From Dyella sp. AtDHG13 (GTDB taxonomy: Bacteria; Pseudomonadota; Gammaproteobacteria; Xanthomonadales; Rhodanobacteraceae): 64,000 bases of DNA. Location of the stretch: assembly GCF_003201105.1 (NCBI RefSeq), contig NZ_QICJ01000001.1:372001-436000 (forward strand), read 5' to 3'. The position numbers and the translations under genes were made by a program. How positions within the stretch are numbered: position 1 is the stretch's first letter; the number at the start of each line of letters is the position of its first letter. Below are positions 36,121 through 46,255 of this stretch, piece after piece. Under the pieces are notes generated by a model that saw only the letters and a list, made by a program, of their open reading frames with translations, was not told the origin of the DNA and did not search any database.

Positions 36121-37629
36121 TCAGCGGCAAGTCGGCAGCTTGAGCACCTGTCCCGGCTTGATCTGGTGGTGTTTGAGGTCGTTCATCTCCGACACCTCCT
36201 GCACGGACGAGCAGTTCACCTTGCTGACGATGCTGGTCAGCGTGTCGCCGCGCTTCACCACGTAGCTGCGCGTACGCGAGGTGCTGCTGGAACTGCGCGA
36301 GGACGTGGCCGGCGGCGGAGCCGATGACGGCGGCACCACCGGCAGCACGGCCGTGTGCAGGTCGTTGGCCAGGATCGGCCAGGGGCCATCGGTGCAGCGG
36401 GCCTCGTATGGCTTCTCCAGCACCTTGGGCACCATGATGCGCACGCCGGCAGGCTGCGTCGCCTGCGGGTCCAGGCGCGGATTGAGGTTGCGCAGCGTGC
36501 GGAACCAGCCGTCCTGCATGCCCGCCGCCGAACCCAGGCACACGGTGAGCTCGGTGAGCGAGGCCGGCCGCTTCAGCACCACGCTGCCCTGCGCGCCATC
36601 CACGCGCGGGAAGCGCAGGTTGTAGCTTTCCGGATGCAGGAACAGCCAGGCCGCTGCCAGCACGGAGGGCACATAGTCGCGCGTCTCCTGCGAGAGCTGG
36701 TTGTAGATGGTGGGGTCGTACAGGCTCACCGAGGTGTTGTCGCCCACCAGGCGCCGCATGCGTCCCTCGCCACCGTTGTAGGCGGCCAAGGTGAGTTCGA
36801 GGTTGTTGTTGAACGCCTTGAGCTGTTCGTCCATGTACTCCGCATTGGCGCGGGCGGACTCGGCGGGATCGAAGCGCGAGTCGAAGCCGTCCTCCGTATT
36901 CAGGCCAAAACGCAGGCCGGTGGCATACATGAATTGCAGCGGGCCCGCGGCGCCCGAGCGCGACACCGCATGCACCTTGCCGCCCGACTCCTTGGCCATG
37001 ATGCCGAACAGCAAGGCCTCCGGCAGATCCTGCTTCTGGTATTCCGGCCACATCTGATAACGCAGGAACTGATAGTTGACGTAGGCGTCCATCAGGTTGC
37101 CGCGCCACTGCGTCAGCCACATCTCCAGCGCGGCCTTCACCGGGCCATTCATGGCGATCAGCTGCGACAGCTGCTGGCCGCGCAGCAGGGTCACGCTGCG
37201 CTGCGCCTCGGGCAGGCTGGCGGCGCCGGTCTTGCCGGCGTCGCTGCCTTCCGGCAGATCGTTGCCCATGGCGCTCAGGTCATCGCCGAGATCGAAGTTG
37301 CCGTCCTTCAGGCGCAGCAGGCGATCGAACACGGAGAAAAAGCGCTGCGGATCGCAACCCGGCGTCGAAGGGCAATGCGCCGAGGCGTTCTTCAGCTGAT
37401 CCAGCGCGGCGCTGAGGGTCTGCTGCGAAGCCTGCGTATTGCCGGCACGCGCCTGCGCAAGCGCCGTCTCGTAACCCTTGCTGGCCTGATCCAGCTGGGC
37501 ATAAAGCTGATTGGCCTGAGGCGTGGCCGCGGGCTTCGTGCCTCCGCCACTCGAACAGCCCACCAGCAACAACAGCGCGCCGGCCAGCAGTGCCAGGCGC
37601 AACGAACGGGAAAAAGCAGGGAAAACCAT
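36121..37629 (-). CDS. Lipoprotein lytic transglycosylase (MltD-like) with LysM
   Basis: A 502-residue outer-membrane lipoprotein (lipobox LLVGC, Cys25) that cleaves peptidoglycan between MurNAc and GlcNAc. The SLT domain (about 200-330) has the catalytic Glu214 in AKESGG, followed by GAAGPLQFM and AAYNGGEGR. A Ser-rich linker leads to a C-terminal LysM (about 455-500, YVVKRGDTLTSIVSKVN). It has one LysM, fewer than E. coli MltD. The ATG at 37629 was chosen; a GTG at 37641 in the same frame is equally possible, and neither has a good ribosome binding site. Confidence 0.88.
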   Translation of the reverse strand: MVFPAFSRSLRLALLAGALLLLVGCSSGGGTKPAATPQANQLYAQLDQASKGYETALAQARAGNTQASQQTLSAALDQLKNASAHCPSTPGCDPQRFFSVFDRLLRLKDGNFDLGDDLSAMGNDLPEGSDAGKTGAASLPEAQRSVTLLRGQQLSQLIAMNGPVKAALEMWLTQWRGNLMDAYVNYQFLRYQMWPEYQKQDLPEALLFGIMAKESGGKVHAVSRSGAAGPLQFMYATGLRFGLNTEDGFDSRFDPAESARANAEYMDEQLKAFNNNLELTLAAYNGGEGRMRRLVGDNTSVSLYDPTIYNQLSQETRDYVPSVLAAAWLFLHPESYNLRFPRVDGAQGSVVLKRPASLTELTVCLGSAAGMQDGWFRTLRNLNPRLDPQATQPAGVRIMVPKVLEKPYEARCTDGPWPILANDLHTAVLPVVPPSSAPPPATSSRSSSSTSRTRSYVVKRGDTLTSIVSKVNCSSVQEVSEMNDLKHHQIKPGQVLKLPTCR

Positions 37630-37794
37630 GGACGACTTCACTGTCGGACCGAAAGGGCGACCTTACTGCGCGAAGCGGCATGGACTCAACCGAAAAAACC
37701 CTGAAGGTTCGCCAGCGTTCGCCTTCGCGTGGCGCGCAGGCGCAAGAACATGTCGGCTCGCTACAATCGCCGGGCATCCTACGGACGGAACGCC

Positions 37795-39300
37795 ATGACT
37801 GACATTCTTATCGGCCGCAACGACAACACCAGCGTCAGCCTCGACCCGCGCTACGGCAACCGGCACGGCATGATCGCGGGCGCTACGGGCACGGGCAAAT
37901 CCGTGTCGCTGATGGTGCTGGCCGAAGGCTTCTCCAAGCTGGGCGTGCCCTGCTTCCTCGCCGACGCCAAGGGCGACCTGGCGGGCCTGTCGATGCCCGC
38001 CGGCGAACCGGGCGACAAGCTCAAGGCACGCCTGGACAAGCTCCGTCTCAGCGACTGGAGGCCGCAGGCCAATCCGGTGATCTTCTGGGACATCTACGGC
38101 AAGCTCGGCCACCCGGTGCGCGCCACCATCAGCGAAATGGGCCCCACCCTACTCGGCCGCATCATGGAACTCAACGACACGCAGGAAGGCGTGCTCGAGG
38201 TGATCTTCAAGGTGGCCGACGACCAGGGCTGGCTGCTTCTCGACCTGCCCGACCTGCGCGCCATGCTCGGCTTCGCCAGCGAAAACGCCAAGGACATCTC
38301 GGCGCATTACGGCCTGATCAGCACGCAGAGCATCGCCGCGATCCAGCGCGCCCTGCTCAAGCTGGAGCAGGACGGCGCCGACCAGTTCTTCGGCGAGCCG
38401 GCGCTGGAGCTTTCCGACCTGATGCGCCAGGACATGAGCGGCCGCGGCGTGATCAACGTGCTGGCCGCCGACCAGTTGATCCTCAAGCCGCGCCTGTATT
38501 CCACCTTCCTACTGTGGCTGCTGTCGGAGCTGTTCGAGCAGTTGCCCGAAGTCGGCGACCTGGACCAGCCCAAGCTGGTGTTCTTCTTCGACGAGGCGCA
38601 CCTCTTGTTCGACGATGCGCCGCCGGCGCTGCAGCAGCGCGTGGAACAGGTGGTGCGGCTGATCCGCTCCAAGGGCGTGGGCGTGTACTTCTGCTCGCAG
38701 AACCCGGACGACGTGCCCGGCAACATCCTCGGACAGCTCGGCAACCGCGTGCAGCACGCGCTGCGCGCGTTCACGCCGCGCGACCAGAAGGCGGTCAAGG
38801 CGGCGGCGGAAACCTTCGTGGCCAATCCGAAGATCGACGTGAGCGAGGCGATCACCCAGCTCGGCGTGGGCGAAGCGCTGGCATCCACGCTGCGCGACGG
38901 CGGCGTGCCCTCGCCGGTGGAACGCGTGATGGTGACCACGCCCACCGCGCGCATCGGCGCCATTACCGACGCCGAACGCTCCATGGTGCGGCAGCGTTCG
39001 CCGGTGGGTGGCAAGTACGACACGCCGGTGAACCGTGAATCGGCGGCGGAGATCCTCGCCCAGCGCGCCGCCACGAAAGCGGCGGACCCGCAGACCATCA
39101 CCCGGCCCGCGCCCGGTGGCGCTCCGGCGAAGCAGGATCCCGGCTGGACCGATGCCGTGCGCGATGCACTGCTCGGCACCAGCCGTCGCCAGGGCATGAT
39201 CGAGGCGATGGCCAAATCGGCCAGCCGCGCGGTGGGCTCCAAGCTGGGCCAACAGATCGTGCGCGGCGTGTTGGGCGGCATCTTCGGCGGCAAGCGCTGA
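37795..39300 (+). CDS. HerA-like ATPase, DUF853 family
   Basis: A 501-residue P-loop ATPase of the HerA/FtsK type (E. coli YjgR relatives). Walker A is GATGTGKS (29-36) and Walker B is LVFFFDEAH (261-269); the C-terminal region holds SQNPDDVPGNILGQLGNRVQHALR with the Gln/Arg typical of hexameric ATPases. The biological role of this family is unknown; DNA translocation is inferred from HerA. There is no neighbouring nurA or nuclease, so it is not an archaeal-type resection pair. The ATG at 37795 was chosen because MTDILIGRN is the usual start. Confidence 0.88.
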   Translation: MTDILIGRNDNTSVSLDPRYGNRHGMIAGATGTGKSVSLMVLAEGFSKLGVPCFLADAKGDLAGLSMPAGEPGDKLKARLDKLRLSDWRPQANPVIFWDIYGKLGHPVRATISEMGPTLLGRIMELNDTQEGVLEVIFKVADDQGWLLLDLPDLRAMLGFASENAKDISAHYGLISTQSIAAIQRALLKLEQDGADQFFGEPALELSDLMRQDMSGRGVINVLAADQLILKPRLYSTFLLWLLSELFEQLPEVGDLDQPKLVFFFDEAHLLFDDAPPALQQRVEQVVRLIRSKGVGVYFCSQNPDDVPGNILGQLGNRVQHALRAFTPRDQKAVKAAAETFVANPKIDVSEAITQLGVGEALASTLRDGGVPSPVERVMVTTPTARIGAITDAERSMVRQRSPVGGKYDTPVNRESAAEILAQRAATKAADPQTITRPAPGGAPAKQDPGWTDAVRDALLGTSRRQGMIEAMAKSASRAVGSKLGQQIVRGVLGGIFGGKR

Positions 39301-39340
39301 TCCTCACGCCATCCCTGCACGGGATGGCAAGACAACCCGC

Positions 39341-40603
39341 ATGCCACGCATCCATACCGTATCGCCCGACACGCCACTGGCCGAGCGCTTCGTCGCCGGC
39401 CTGGGCTACCCGTTGCACGGCGGCGGGCTCGCCGCCTGCGTCGTGCTTGCGCTGGGCCAATGCCTGGTGATGATCCCGGCGTACATCGGCATCGTCGCCG
39501 CCTTCGCGCTGTGGACGGCCACATGGCGTTACGGCGCCGCCTGCCTGCTGCATACGGCGAACGGCTACGCCGATCCGCCCGATGTGGGCGTCGAGGAAAA
39601 CCCTTCGGCAGGCCACTGGCTCACCGTCGTGCACATGGGCGTGGTGATCGCCTGCGCCGCGAGCACGGCGTTCTATCCCGCCATGTTCTGGCCGCTGGTG
39701 TTGTGCTTCGCGCTCACCTTGCCGGCCATCGACATGTCGCTGGCCTTCGACGGGCATCCGCTGGACGCGTTCCATCCGCGCCAATGGCAGGCGGTGATAG
39801 GGCGGCTGGGCGTGGGCTATTTCATTCCCGTGCTCGTCAACCTGCTGATCGGCGGCCTGATCGTGCTGCCGTCGCGCACGCTGTCGTGGATGCCGCTGTG
39901 GGCGTCGCTGCCGCTGTTCGCCTTTGCGTACACGTACCTGATCATCTTCAACCTGCACCTGATGGGCGCCATGATCCATCGGCACCACGCGCAGTTCGAC
40001 CTGGAACCCGAAGCGGAAACGCTGCTGCGCGACAGCGGACAGGACGAAGACGAACGCCTGCTCGCCGACGTGCGCGAGATGGCCGTGATCGACCGCCGCG
40101 CCGCCATCGGCATGCTGGTGGAACGCATGCAGGGCCGCAGCGCGCCAGCCACGCTGCATCAGGCTTATCGCGAACTGCTGCGCAAGGAAGGCCCGCACGA
40201 AGGCCTGATCGAGCACGGGCATCTGTGGATCGCGGCGCTCATGTCGCAAGGCGAGACACGCCGCGCGCTGGCGTTGACGCAGGAATGCGTGGATATCGAT
40301 GCCAGCTTTCTTCCGGATGATCCGGCAAGCGCGGCCACCCTGGCCGACCATGCCTGCAGTTCGGGCATGACGCAGCTGTCACTGAAGCTGTGCCGCGGCT
40401 ATCTGAGCCGTTGGCCCCGCTCGCCCGAATGCCCTCGCATCGGCCTGCTTGCCGCCAACCAGCTCACCGACCGTCTGGGCCAACACGCCGAGGCCGCGGT
40501 ATTGCTGGGCAAGCTCGCGGCCGCATGGCCGGAGCATCCGCTGTGCCCTGCCCTGACGGCGCTTGCTACACGCATGCAGCAGTCGACCGCCCACGCTCCA
40601 TGA
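39341..40603 (+). CDS. Membrane protein with C-terminal TPR-like region
   Basis: A 420-residue protein not assigned to a known family. The N-terminal half has about five or six transmembrane helices (about 28-65, 93-135, 152-178, 185-215). The second half (about 225-415) is soluble and helical and reads like tetratricopeptide repeats ([40 protein letters not shown]). The proposed order, membrane then TPR, suggests a scaffold at the inner membrane. It lies 40 bp after the HerA-like gene. Confidence 0.65.
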   Translation: MPRIHTVSPDTPLAERFVAGLGYPLHGGGLAACVVLALGQCLVMIPAYIGIVAAFALWTATWRYGAACLLHTANGYADPPDVGVEENPSAGHWLTVVHMGVVIACAASTAFYPAMFWPLVLCFALTLPAIDMSLAFDGHPLDAFHPRQWQAVIGRLGVGYFIPVLVNLLIGGLIVLPSRTLSWMPLWASLPLFAFAYTYLIIFNLHLMGAMIHRHHAQFDLEPEAETLLRDSGQDEDERLLADVREMAVIDRRAAIGMLVERMQGRSAPATLHQAYRELLRKEGPHEGLIEHGHLWIAALMSQGETRRALALTQECVDIDASFLPDDPASAATLADHACSSGMTQLSLKLCRGYLSRWPRSPECPRIGLLAANQLTDRLGQHAEAAVLLGKLAAAWPEHPLCPALTALATRMQQSTAHAP

Positions 40604-40664
40604 GCATCGGCGCGCAGGCCGGTTAAAATCGACTGCACGCTTCAAGCAATGGATCAGTCCGCAC

Positions 40665-41162
40665 ATGAGCCGCTGGCGCCCACCTTCGCCGTCTTCCACC
40701 GCCATCATCACGCGCGAGGGCTTCGAGAAGCTCAAGGCCGAGCTGGATCACCTCTGGCACACGCTGCGCCCCGAAGTGGTGAAAGCGCTGGCCGCGGCGG
40801 CGGCGGAAGGCGATCGCTCGGAGAACGCCGAATACACCTACCGCAAGAAACAGCTGGGCGAGATCGACCGGCGCGTGCGCTACCTGAGCAAGCGCATCCC
40901 GTCGCTCAAGGTGGCCGAGGGCACGCCGGCGGATCGTGACGCCGTGTTCTTCGGCGCGAGCATCGAGCTGGAAAACGTCGAATCGGGCGAGAGCGTGCTC
41001 TATCGCATCGTCGGCCCGGACGAAACCGATGCGCGGCAAGGCTGGATCAGCATCGATTCGCCGCTTGCCCGCGCCGTGCTGAAAAAGCGCGTGGACGACG
41101 AATTCGAGGCCGAGTTGCCCGGCGGCCGCACGCGCTTCGTGATCGTGGCGGTCAACTATTGA
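40665..41162 (+). CDS. greB: Transcription elongation factor GreB
   Basis: A 165-residue factor that stimulates cleavage of backtracked RNA by RNA polymerase. The N-terminal coiled coil has [20 protein letters not shown] with the tip acidic residues, and the YLSKRI variant marks GreB rather than GreA. The C-terminal FKBP-like domain is complete. The ATG at 40665 was chosen; the open frame extends upstream but the family's N-terminus fits here. Its stop is adjacent to the end of the convergent gene at 41163. Confidence 0.93.
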   Translation: MSRWRPPSPSSTAIITREGFEKLKAELDHLWHTLRPEVVKALAAAAAEGDRSENAEYTYRKKQLGEIDRRVRYLSKRIPSLKVAEGTPADRDAVFFGASIELENVESGESVLYRIVGPDETDARQGWISIDSPLARAVLKKRVDDEFEAELPGGRTRFVIVAVNY

Positions 41163-41681
41163 TCACTGGCCGTGCAGCAATGCCTGCACCTCGGCCTGGT
41201 GGCCTTCGACGAAACGGATGTTGTCCGCGTTGACCCAGGTCTGGTTGAGGTTCTTGGACAGCGATGGATCACTGCGCGCCTGCACCGCCATGATCGCGTT
41301 CATCAGCGCGATGTTGGCGAGCATGAATTCCCGCGGCGTGAAGCCGTACTTCTTCACCAGCACGGGAATGCGCGGATCGGCCGCCATGGCCTGATTGGCG
41401 AGGTCGTCCAGGCTGCGCACCTTGCTGGCGTCGGGCGCCGCCTGCGGCGGAATGCCGGTGGCCTTCGCCTCGCGCGTGGCCGCGGCGAGGCGTCCGAAAT
41501 TGTCATCGGTGAGCTTGTACTGCTTGATCTGCTGCTTGTCCGCCTGCGGCAGGCTGGGCGGCGAAGCCTGAGCCGGGGCCACCGGAGCCGGCGCCGACTG
41601 GGCCTGCGCCAGCGGCGCCGCGCCGAGCGCCAGCATCATCACGGCAACACGGGCGACAGAAACACGAACAAAGGCGGCCAT
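41163..41681 (-). CDS. Exported protein of unknown function
   Basis: A 172-residue protein with a signal peptide ending LAQAQS (about residue 28), a Pro/Ala linker, and a helical mature part (KQYKLTDDNFGRLAAATREA, FTPREFMLANIALMNAIMAV). No known domain was recognised. The TREFML-like segment and length suggest a soluble periplasmic helical protein. It converges with greB with no spacer. Confidence 0.65.
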   Translation of the reverse strand: MAAFVRVSVARVAVMMLALGAAPLAQAQSAPAPVAPAQASPPSLPQADKQQIKQYKLTDDNFGRLAAATREAKATGIPPQAAPDASKVRSLDDLANQAMAADPRIPVLVKKYGFTPREFMLANIALMNAIMAVQARSDPSLSKNLNQTWVNADNIRFVEGHQAEVQALLHGQ

Positions 41682-41737
41682 CAGGCATCTCCGGTAAATA
41701 AAGGCATCACCCTAGCATCGGGTGCCTAAATGACAGT

Positions 41738-42781
41738 TCAGTCGCGCAGAAGTTGCTTCAGGTCCGCCTGATAGGACGCATCGATCTGCGTGAGCCGCGC
41801 CTTCCTGGCCTGATCGTTGACCCAGCGGCCGTGCTGGGCCTGCTCGCGCATCAGGCGATATTCCATGTCGACGAACGGACGCAGCACGCTGTTGTCGGCC
41901 GCAGCGAAGCCTGCGAGATCGGGAATGCGCGCTAGGTTCGCGCGTTCGCGCTCGCCCGCGGCCCCCGGTGCGTGCCCGTAACCGCGCATGAAGTCGATCA
42001 GCTGGTGGCGCAACGGCTCGGGCATGCCTTCGCGCACGACCAGCACGCCGGAAGGGATCAGCGTGGAACGCCAGATCACGCGCAGCTGCGTGGCTTCGGA
42101 GGGAAAGTTGCGCTGGAACAGGTCGAGGTCGGGGTTGTTGCAGGTCGCCACGTCCACTTCGCCGTTGCTCACCGCGAGCGCGTTGTTCTGGTGATTGCCC
42201 ACGCGCACGCTGGCGAAGAACGTGTCGGAGTTGAGGCCGTTGGGTGCGAACACTTCGGCTTCCGGGGCCACATAACCGGTGACGGAAAGTGTTTCTCCCC
42301 GTGCATAGCGCCAGCGACCGGGCTTGGCGAGCAGGTCTTTGAGCGAACGGATGGGACCATCGGCGCGCACGATCAGCATGGCGACGTTGCCCTTGGCGCC
42401 GTCGCTGCGCACGAACTGCGCAACCACGCGCATGTGCTGATGCTCCACCGCCTCGATGGCCAGGCGGCCCGACAGGAAGGCCATGTCCACGCGTTGCTCG
42501 CCGATGGCGCCCGACAGCCCGGCGTAACTGCTCACCGATACGGTGGTGACGGGATGGCCCAGCCGGCGCTCCAGGTCTTCCAGCAGCGGACGCCATTGCT
42601 CGCGTGATTCCGCCGCGCTGCCGATGGGCAGAATGCCGAAGCGGATGGGGAAACCGCCCGGCGCCTGCACCACCTCATCGGCGCGGATGGAAACGAAAGG
42701 CAGCAGCAGGCACGCCAGCCAGATCGCCCGGATCCATGCGCCACACATGCGCCTACAAAGCACCCGCCAAGCCGTTTCCAT
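41738..42781 (-). CDS. PhnD-like phosphonate/phosphate-type binding protein
   Basis: A 347-residue periplasmic binding protein (signal or anchor about 15-34). The body has features of the PhnD/SsuA-like family: IRFGILPIGSAAESREQWRP, SYAGLSGAIGEQRVDMAFLS and GEVDVATCNNPDLDLF. In other organisms these bind phosphonates or act as sensor domains. No ABC permease or ATPase gene is adjacent, so it is either an orphan or works with a distant transporter. The ligand is unknown. Start MET-AWRV at 42781; a start at Met12 is possible. Confidence 0.75.
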   Translation of the reverse strand: METAWRVLCRRMCGAWIRAIWLACLLLPFVSIRADEVVQAPGGFPIRFGILPIGSAAESREQWRPLLEDLERRLGHPVTTVSVSSYAGLSGAIGEQRVDMAFLSGRLAIEAVEHQHMRVVAQFVRSDGAKGNVAMLIVRADGPIRSLKDLLAKPGRWRYARGETLSVTGYVAPEAEVFAPNGLNSDTFFASVRVGNHQNNALAVSNGEVDVATCNNPDLDLFQRNFPSEATQLRVIWRSTLIPSGVLVVREGMPEPLRHQLIDFMRGYGHAPGAAGERERANLARIPDLAGFAAADNSVLRPFVDMEYRLMREQAQHGRWVNDQARKARLTQIDASYQADLKQLLRD

Positions 42782-42867
42782 GCCCGCTCCCAGCGCTCCG
42801 CCGTGCTCCTTGTAGCGCGATTGGCAGGCCTCCGCAATTTGTCACACGGGCAGAAGGCGGTAAAAGT

Positions 42868-43671
42868 TCAGCGCAAAATCGGCAAAGGATACGCGCGCCC
42901 TTCGCGGCGCGGCTGGTAACACGGGGCATGGCGATGGAAGGCTTCCGTGTGGCTGTCGGGGTGCCAGCCCGGCAGGCCGGAGAGCGGCAAGGGCCGCAAA
43001 TCCAGGGGATCGCGCAGCAAGCGCCCCGCCTCGATACCTTGCGCGCAGATGGCGACGGCATCGACGTCGCCCTCGGTCGCCAAGCAGGCCAGCGCCTTCC
43101 CTACGAGCAGCTTGCCCGGCGTCAACGCGTGTTCCAGCAAGGCATGGCCGAACAGCTGGACGCTTGCGCGCCCGTCCTGCCAGGCGGCTCTTTCGCGCCA
43201 GAACAGGCCATGCCAGTCGTGTTCGTCCCACAAGTCGAGCAAGCGGCGATCGCGCAGGGTCACGATGACGCCGGCCTCGTCGAAGTGCGTCAGCGCGTAC
43301 TGCGCGCGCGAACGTTCGCGCGTGCCCATTACCGCGATATCGGCCATCTGCCGCGCGTTCAACGCGCGCTTGAGCGCGGGATAGCGCAACCACACCATGG
43401 CGTTGAACAGGTCGTGCCAGTTCGCTTCGCGCGTGGCGATCTCGCCTTGCTCGGCGATGCGCTGCTCATAGTGCAAGCCATCGTCCAGCAGCGCCTTCGT
43501 CTGCGCGACGAAGCGCTCGCGCTGGCCAGCAGGCCACGCGGCGTTCAAGTCATCGATGGATGGCCAGTGCGCGCCCTCCATCCACGCGGCGTATTCGCGC
43601 CAGCCGCACAGCGGCCAGCGCGCGAATACCCGAGGATCAACGCTCTCGCGAGATGGCGCGATGTAGCGCAT
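42868..43671 (-). CDS. DUF3025 domain protein
   Basis: A 267-residue soluble protein matching DUF3025, with NWHDLFNAMVWLRYPALKRALN-like residues (about 83-104) and DEHDWHGLFW. Many Asp, His and Trp residues are conserved-looking, but no catalytic motif is known; the function is unknown. The start is the ATG at 43671; a GTG one codon upstream is also in frame. It follows rimO on the same strand with a 15-bp gap. Confidence 0.8.
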   Translation of the reverse strand: MRYIAPSRESVDPRVFARWPLCGWREYAAWMEGAHWPSIDDLNAAWPAGQRERFVAQTKALLDDGLHYEQRIAEQGEIATREANWHDLFNAMVWLRYPALKRALNARQMADIAVMGTRERSRAQYALTHFDEAGVIVTLRDRRLLDLWDEHDWHGLFWRERAAWQDGRASVQLFGHALLEHALTPGKLLVGKALACLATEGDVDAVAICAQGIEAGRLLRDPLDLRPLPLSGLPGWHPDSHTEAFHRHAPCYQPRREGRAYPLPILR

Positions 43672-43686
43672 CACGCCACCGAGTGA

Positions 43687-45006
43687 TCAACCCGCCAGGC
43701 GCGCGTGCAGGTCGTGGTCGTCGGCGTCTTCGATCACGACGTCCACGAACTGGCCCGGCTTGAGCAGCTGGCCGTTGGCGATGTGCACCACGCCGTCGAT
43801 TTCCGGCGCGTCGGCGGCCGAGCGCGCGACGGCGCCGTTGGCGCCGGCCTCATCCACCAGTACCTGCATGGTGCGGCCGATCTTGCGCTGCAGCTTGGCG
43901 GCGGAGATTTCCGCCTGCACGGCCATGAACTGCTCCAGGCGATCTTCCTTCAGTTCTTCCGACACCGCGCCCGGCAGCTCGTTGGCCTTGGCGCCATCGA
44001 CCGGCGAGTAGGCGAAGGCGCCCACGCGGTCGAGCTCGGCTTCACGCAGAAAATCCAGCAGTTCCTCGAACTCGGCATCCGTCTCGCCGGGGAAGCCGAC
44101 GATGAAAGTGCTGCGGATGGTGAGGTCTGGCACCACTTTGCGCCAGTTGCGGATGCGCTCCAGCGTCTTGTCGATGTTGCCCGGCCGCTTCATCAGCTTG
44201 AGGATGCGCGGGCTGGCGTGCTGGAACGGAATGTCGAGGTAAGGAAGGAGCTTGCCCTCCGCCATCAGCGGCATCACTTCGTCCACGTGCGGGTACGGGT
44301 AGACGTAGTGCAGGCGCGTCCACACGCCGAGTTCGGACAGGCCTTCGCACAGTTCGGTCATGCGCGTGCGGTAGCTCTTGTCGCGCCACTGGCGTTCGGC
44401 GTACTTCACGTCCACGCCGTAGGCGCTGGTGTCCTGCGAGATCACCAGCAGCTCCTTCACGCCGCCCTTCACCAAGCGCTCGGCCTCCAGCAGCACTTCG
44501 TCGACCGGACGCGACACCAGGTCGCCGCGCATCGACGGGATGATGCAGAAGCTGCAGCGGTGGTTGCAGCCTTCGGAAATCTTCAGGTACGCGTAGTGCT
44601 TGGGCGTGAGCTTCACGCCCGTATCGGGAATGATGTCCAGCAGGGGATTGCGCTTGGGCGGCAACGCGGAATGCACGGCGTTCATCACGCTGGCGTAGTC
44701 CTGCGGGCCGGTGATGGCGAGCACGTCCGGATAGGCTTCGCGGATCAGCTCCGAGCGCTTGCCCAGGCAACCGGTGACGATCACCTTGCCGTTCTCGTGC
44801 AGCGCCTCGCCGATGGCGTCCAGCGACTCCTGCACGGCGGCATCGATGAAGCCGCAGGTGTTCACCACCACCGCGTCGGCCGCGCCGTAGCTGGGCACGA
44901 TCTCGTAACCCTCGACCTTCAGCTGGGTAAGGATGCGCTCCGAATCGACGAGTGCCTTGGGGCAACCCAGGCTGACGAAACCGACTTTGGGCGAGACCTG
45001 CGACAT
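43687..45006 (-). CDS. rimO: Ribosomal protein S12 methylthiotransferase
   Basis: A 439-residue radical-SAM enzyme that adds a methylthio group to Asp of ribosomal protein S12. The N-terminal MTTase cluster uses Cys15, Cys51 and Cys80; the radical-SAM cluster is Cys147-x3-Cys151-x2-Cys154 (CNHRCSFC). The C-terminal TRAM domain is complete. [20 protein letters not shown] identifies RimO rather than MiaB. The ATG at 45006 was chosen from the family start. Confidence 0.96.
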   Translation of the reverse strand: MSQVSPKVGFVSLGCPKALVDSERILTQLKVEGYEIVPSYGAADAVVVNTCGFIDAAVQESLDAIGEALHENGKVIVTGCLGKRSELIREAYPDVLAITGPQDYASVMNAVHSALPPKRNPLLDIIPDTGVKLTPKHYAYLKISEGCNHRCSFCIIPSMRGDLVSRPVDEVLLEAERLVKGGVKELLVISQDTSAYGVDVKYAERQWRDKSYRTRMTELCEGLSELGVWTRLHYVYPYPHVDEVMPLMAEGKLLPYLDIPFQHASPRILKLMKRPGNIDKTLERIRNWRKVVPDLTIRSTFIVGFPGETDAEFEELLDFLREAELDRVGAFAYSPVDGAKANELPGAVSEELKEDRLEQFMAVQAEISAAKLQRKIGRTMQVLVDEAGANGAVARSAADAPEIDGVVHIANGQLLKPGQFVDVVIEDADDHDLHARLAG

Positions 45007-45112
45007 GGCGTGGAGACCGTAAGCGTGCGGAAAACGGACCATTATATCCCAGCGCAGGGCCAATCCCTGAATGGCTAGAATTTGGCGTCATTACCGCCGC
45101 CGAGGACGAGCC

Positions 45113-45784
45113 ATGGGCCAGACCATCAATCTCAACACCACGCGGATGCAGTGCATCAGCGCCTATCTGGCCCAGCCCAAGGGCACGCCCAAGGGTGGCA
45201 TCGTGGTGATCCAGGAAATTTTCGGCGTGAACGAGCACATCCGCCATGTGGTCGACGGCTTTGCCGAAGCCGGCTATACCGCCATCGCTCCCAGCTTCTT
45301 CGATCACCTGGAGACGGGCGTGGAGCTAGGCTACAACGAAGAAGGCTACCAGCGGGGACGCGAGCTGATCACCGAACTGGGCCTGGACCGCGCGGTGGAG
45401 GACGTCGCCAGCGCGGCCGAATCGATCTCGTCCGCCGGCCGCATCGGCACCGTGGGCTACTGCTGGGGCGGCACCGTCGCCCTGCTCGCCGCGCTGCGCC
45501 TGGGCATGCCTTCGGTGAGCTACTACGGTGCGCGCAACCTGCCTTTTCTTGGCGAAAAACCAAGGGCGCCCGTGATGTTCCATTTCGGCGAGAAGGACAA
45601 ATCCATTCCGCCGGAGATGGTGCAGAAGCACCGCGAGCTGCTGCCGCAGATGGAGGTATTCACCTATCCCGCCGATCACGCCTTCAATCGCGACGTCGGG
45701 CCGCAGTACGACGAAGCGAGCGCCAAGCTGGCCTACAAGCGCACGCTGGCGTTCTTCGACAAGCATCTGGCCGGCGGCGCATGA
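45113..45784 (+). CDS. Dienelactone hydrolase family protein
   Basis: A 223-residue alpha/beta hydrolase. The triad is Cys117 (GYCWGG), Asp162 (GEKDKSIP) and His189 (PADHAFNRD), as in carboxymethylenebutenolidase. The real substrate is unknown since no aromatic-degradation genes are adjacent. The ATG at 45113 (MGQTINLNTT) was chosen. It overlaps the HIT gene by 4 bases, so the two are coupled. Confidence 0.9.
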   Translation: MGQTINLNTTRMQCISAYLAQPKGTPKGGIVVIQEIFGVNEHIRHVVDGFAEAGYTAIAPSFFDHLETGVELGYNEEGYQRGRELITELGLDRAVEDVASAAESISSAGRIGTVGYCWGGTVALLAALRLGMPSVSYYGARNLPFLGEKPRAPVMFHFGEKDKSIPPEMVQKHRELLPQMEVFTYPADHAFNRDVGPQYDEASAKLAYKRTLAFFDKHLAGGA

Positions 45785-46194
45785 GCCACGCGGGCTTCGC
45801 ACTCGACCCGCGCCTCGCGAACGACACGCGCCACGTCGTTTCGCTGGAGCTGTGCGACGTGCTGCTGATGAACGACGCACGCTTTCCCTGGCTGGTGCTC
45901 GTACCGCGGCGCGCCGGCATGGCCGAGATCTGCGACCTGTCGCCGGACGAACAGACCATGCTCTGGCGCGAAGTGACGCTGGCATCGCAGGCGCTGCGCG
46001 CACAGGGCGACTTCGACAAGCTCAACCTCGGCGCGCTGGGCAATATCGTGCGCCAGTTGCACGTGCACGTGGTCGGCCGGCGCGAAGGCGATGCGGCGTG
46101 GCCCGGCCCGGTATGGGGCAACGGCACCGCCCTGCCCTATGGCGAAGACGCGCTGGCGTCGCTGCTGCAAGGCCTGCGCGACGCGCTTGGCTAA
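45781..46194 (+). CDS. HIT-family nucleotide-binding protein
   Basis: A 137-residue HIT protein with QLHVHVVGR (His94, His96), the nucleotide-phosphate-binding histidine triad. The EGDAAWPGPVWG segment is typical of this bacterial HIT branch. It probably hydrolyses or binds a nucleotide conjugate; the substrate is unknown. It overlaps the upstream hydrolase as ATGA and is followed by a strong terminator. Confidence 0.9.
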   Translation: MSHAGFALDPRLANDTRHVVSLELCDVLLMNDARFPWLVLVPRRAGMAEICDLSPDEQTMLWREVTLASQALRAQGDFDKLNLGALGNIVRQLHVHVVGRREGDAAWPGPVWGNGTALPYGEDALASLLQGLRDALG

Positions 46195-46206
46195 GTGGCT
46201 TCCCCC

Positions 46207-46239
46207 AAAAAAAAAGCCCGCGGAATCCGCGGGCCTTTT
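46207..46239. terminator. Bidirectional rho-independent terminator
   Basis: GCCCGCGG (46216-46223) pairs with CCGCGGGC (46227-46234), with a long A run before and four T after, between the converging HIT gene (+) and lipoprotein gene (-). Confidence 0.9.
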
Positions 46240-46255
46240 CGTGTTGCCGGATGGC

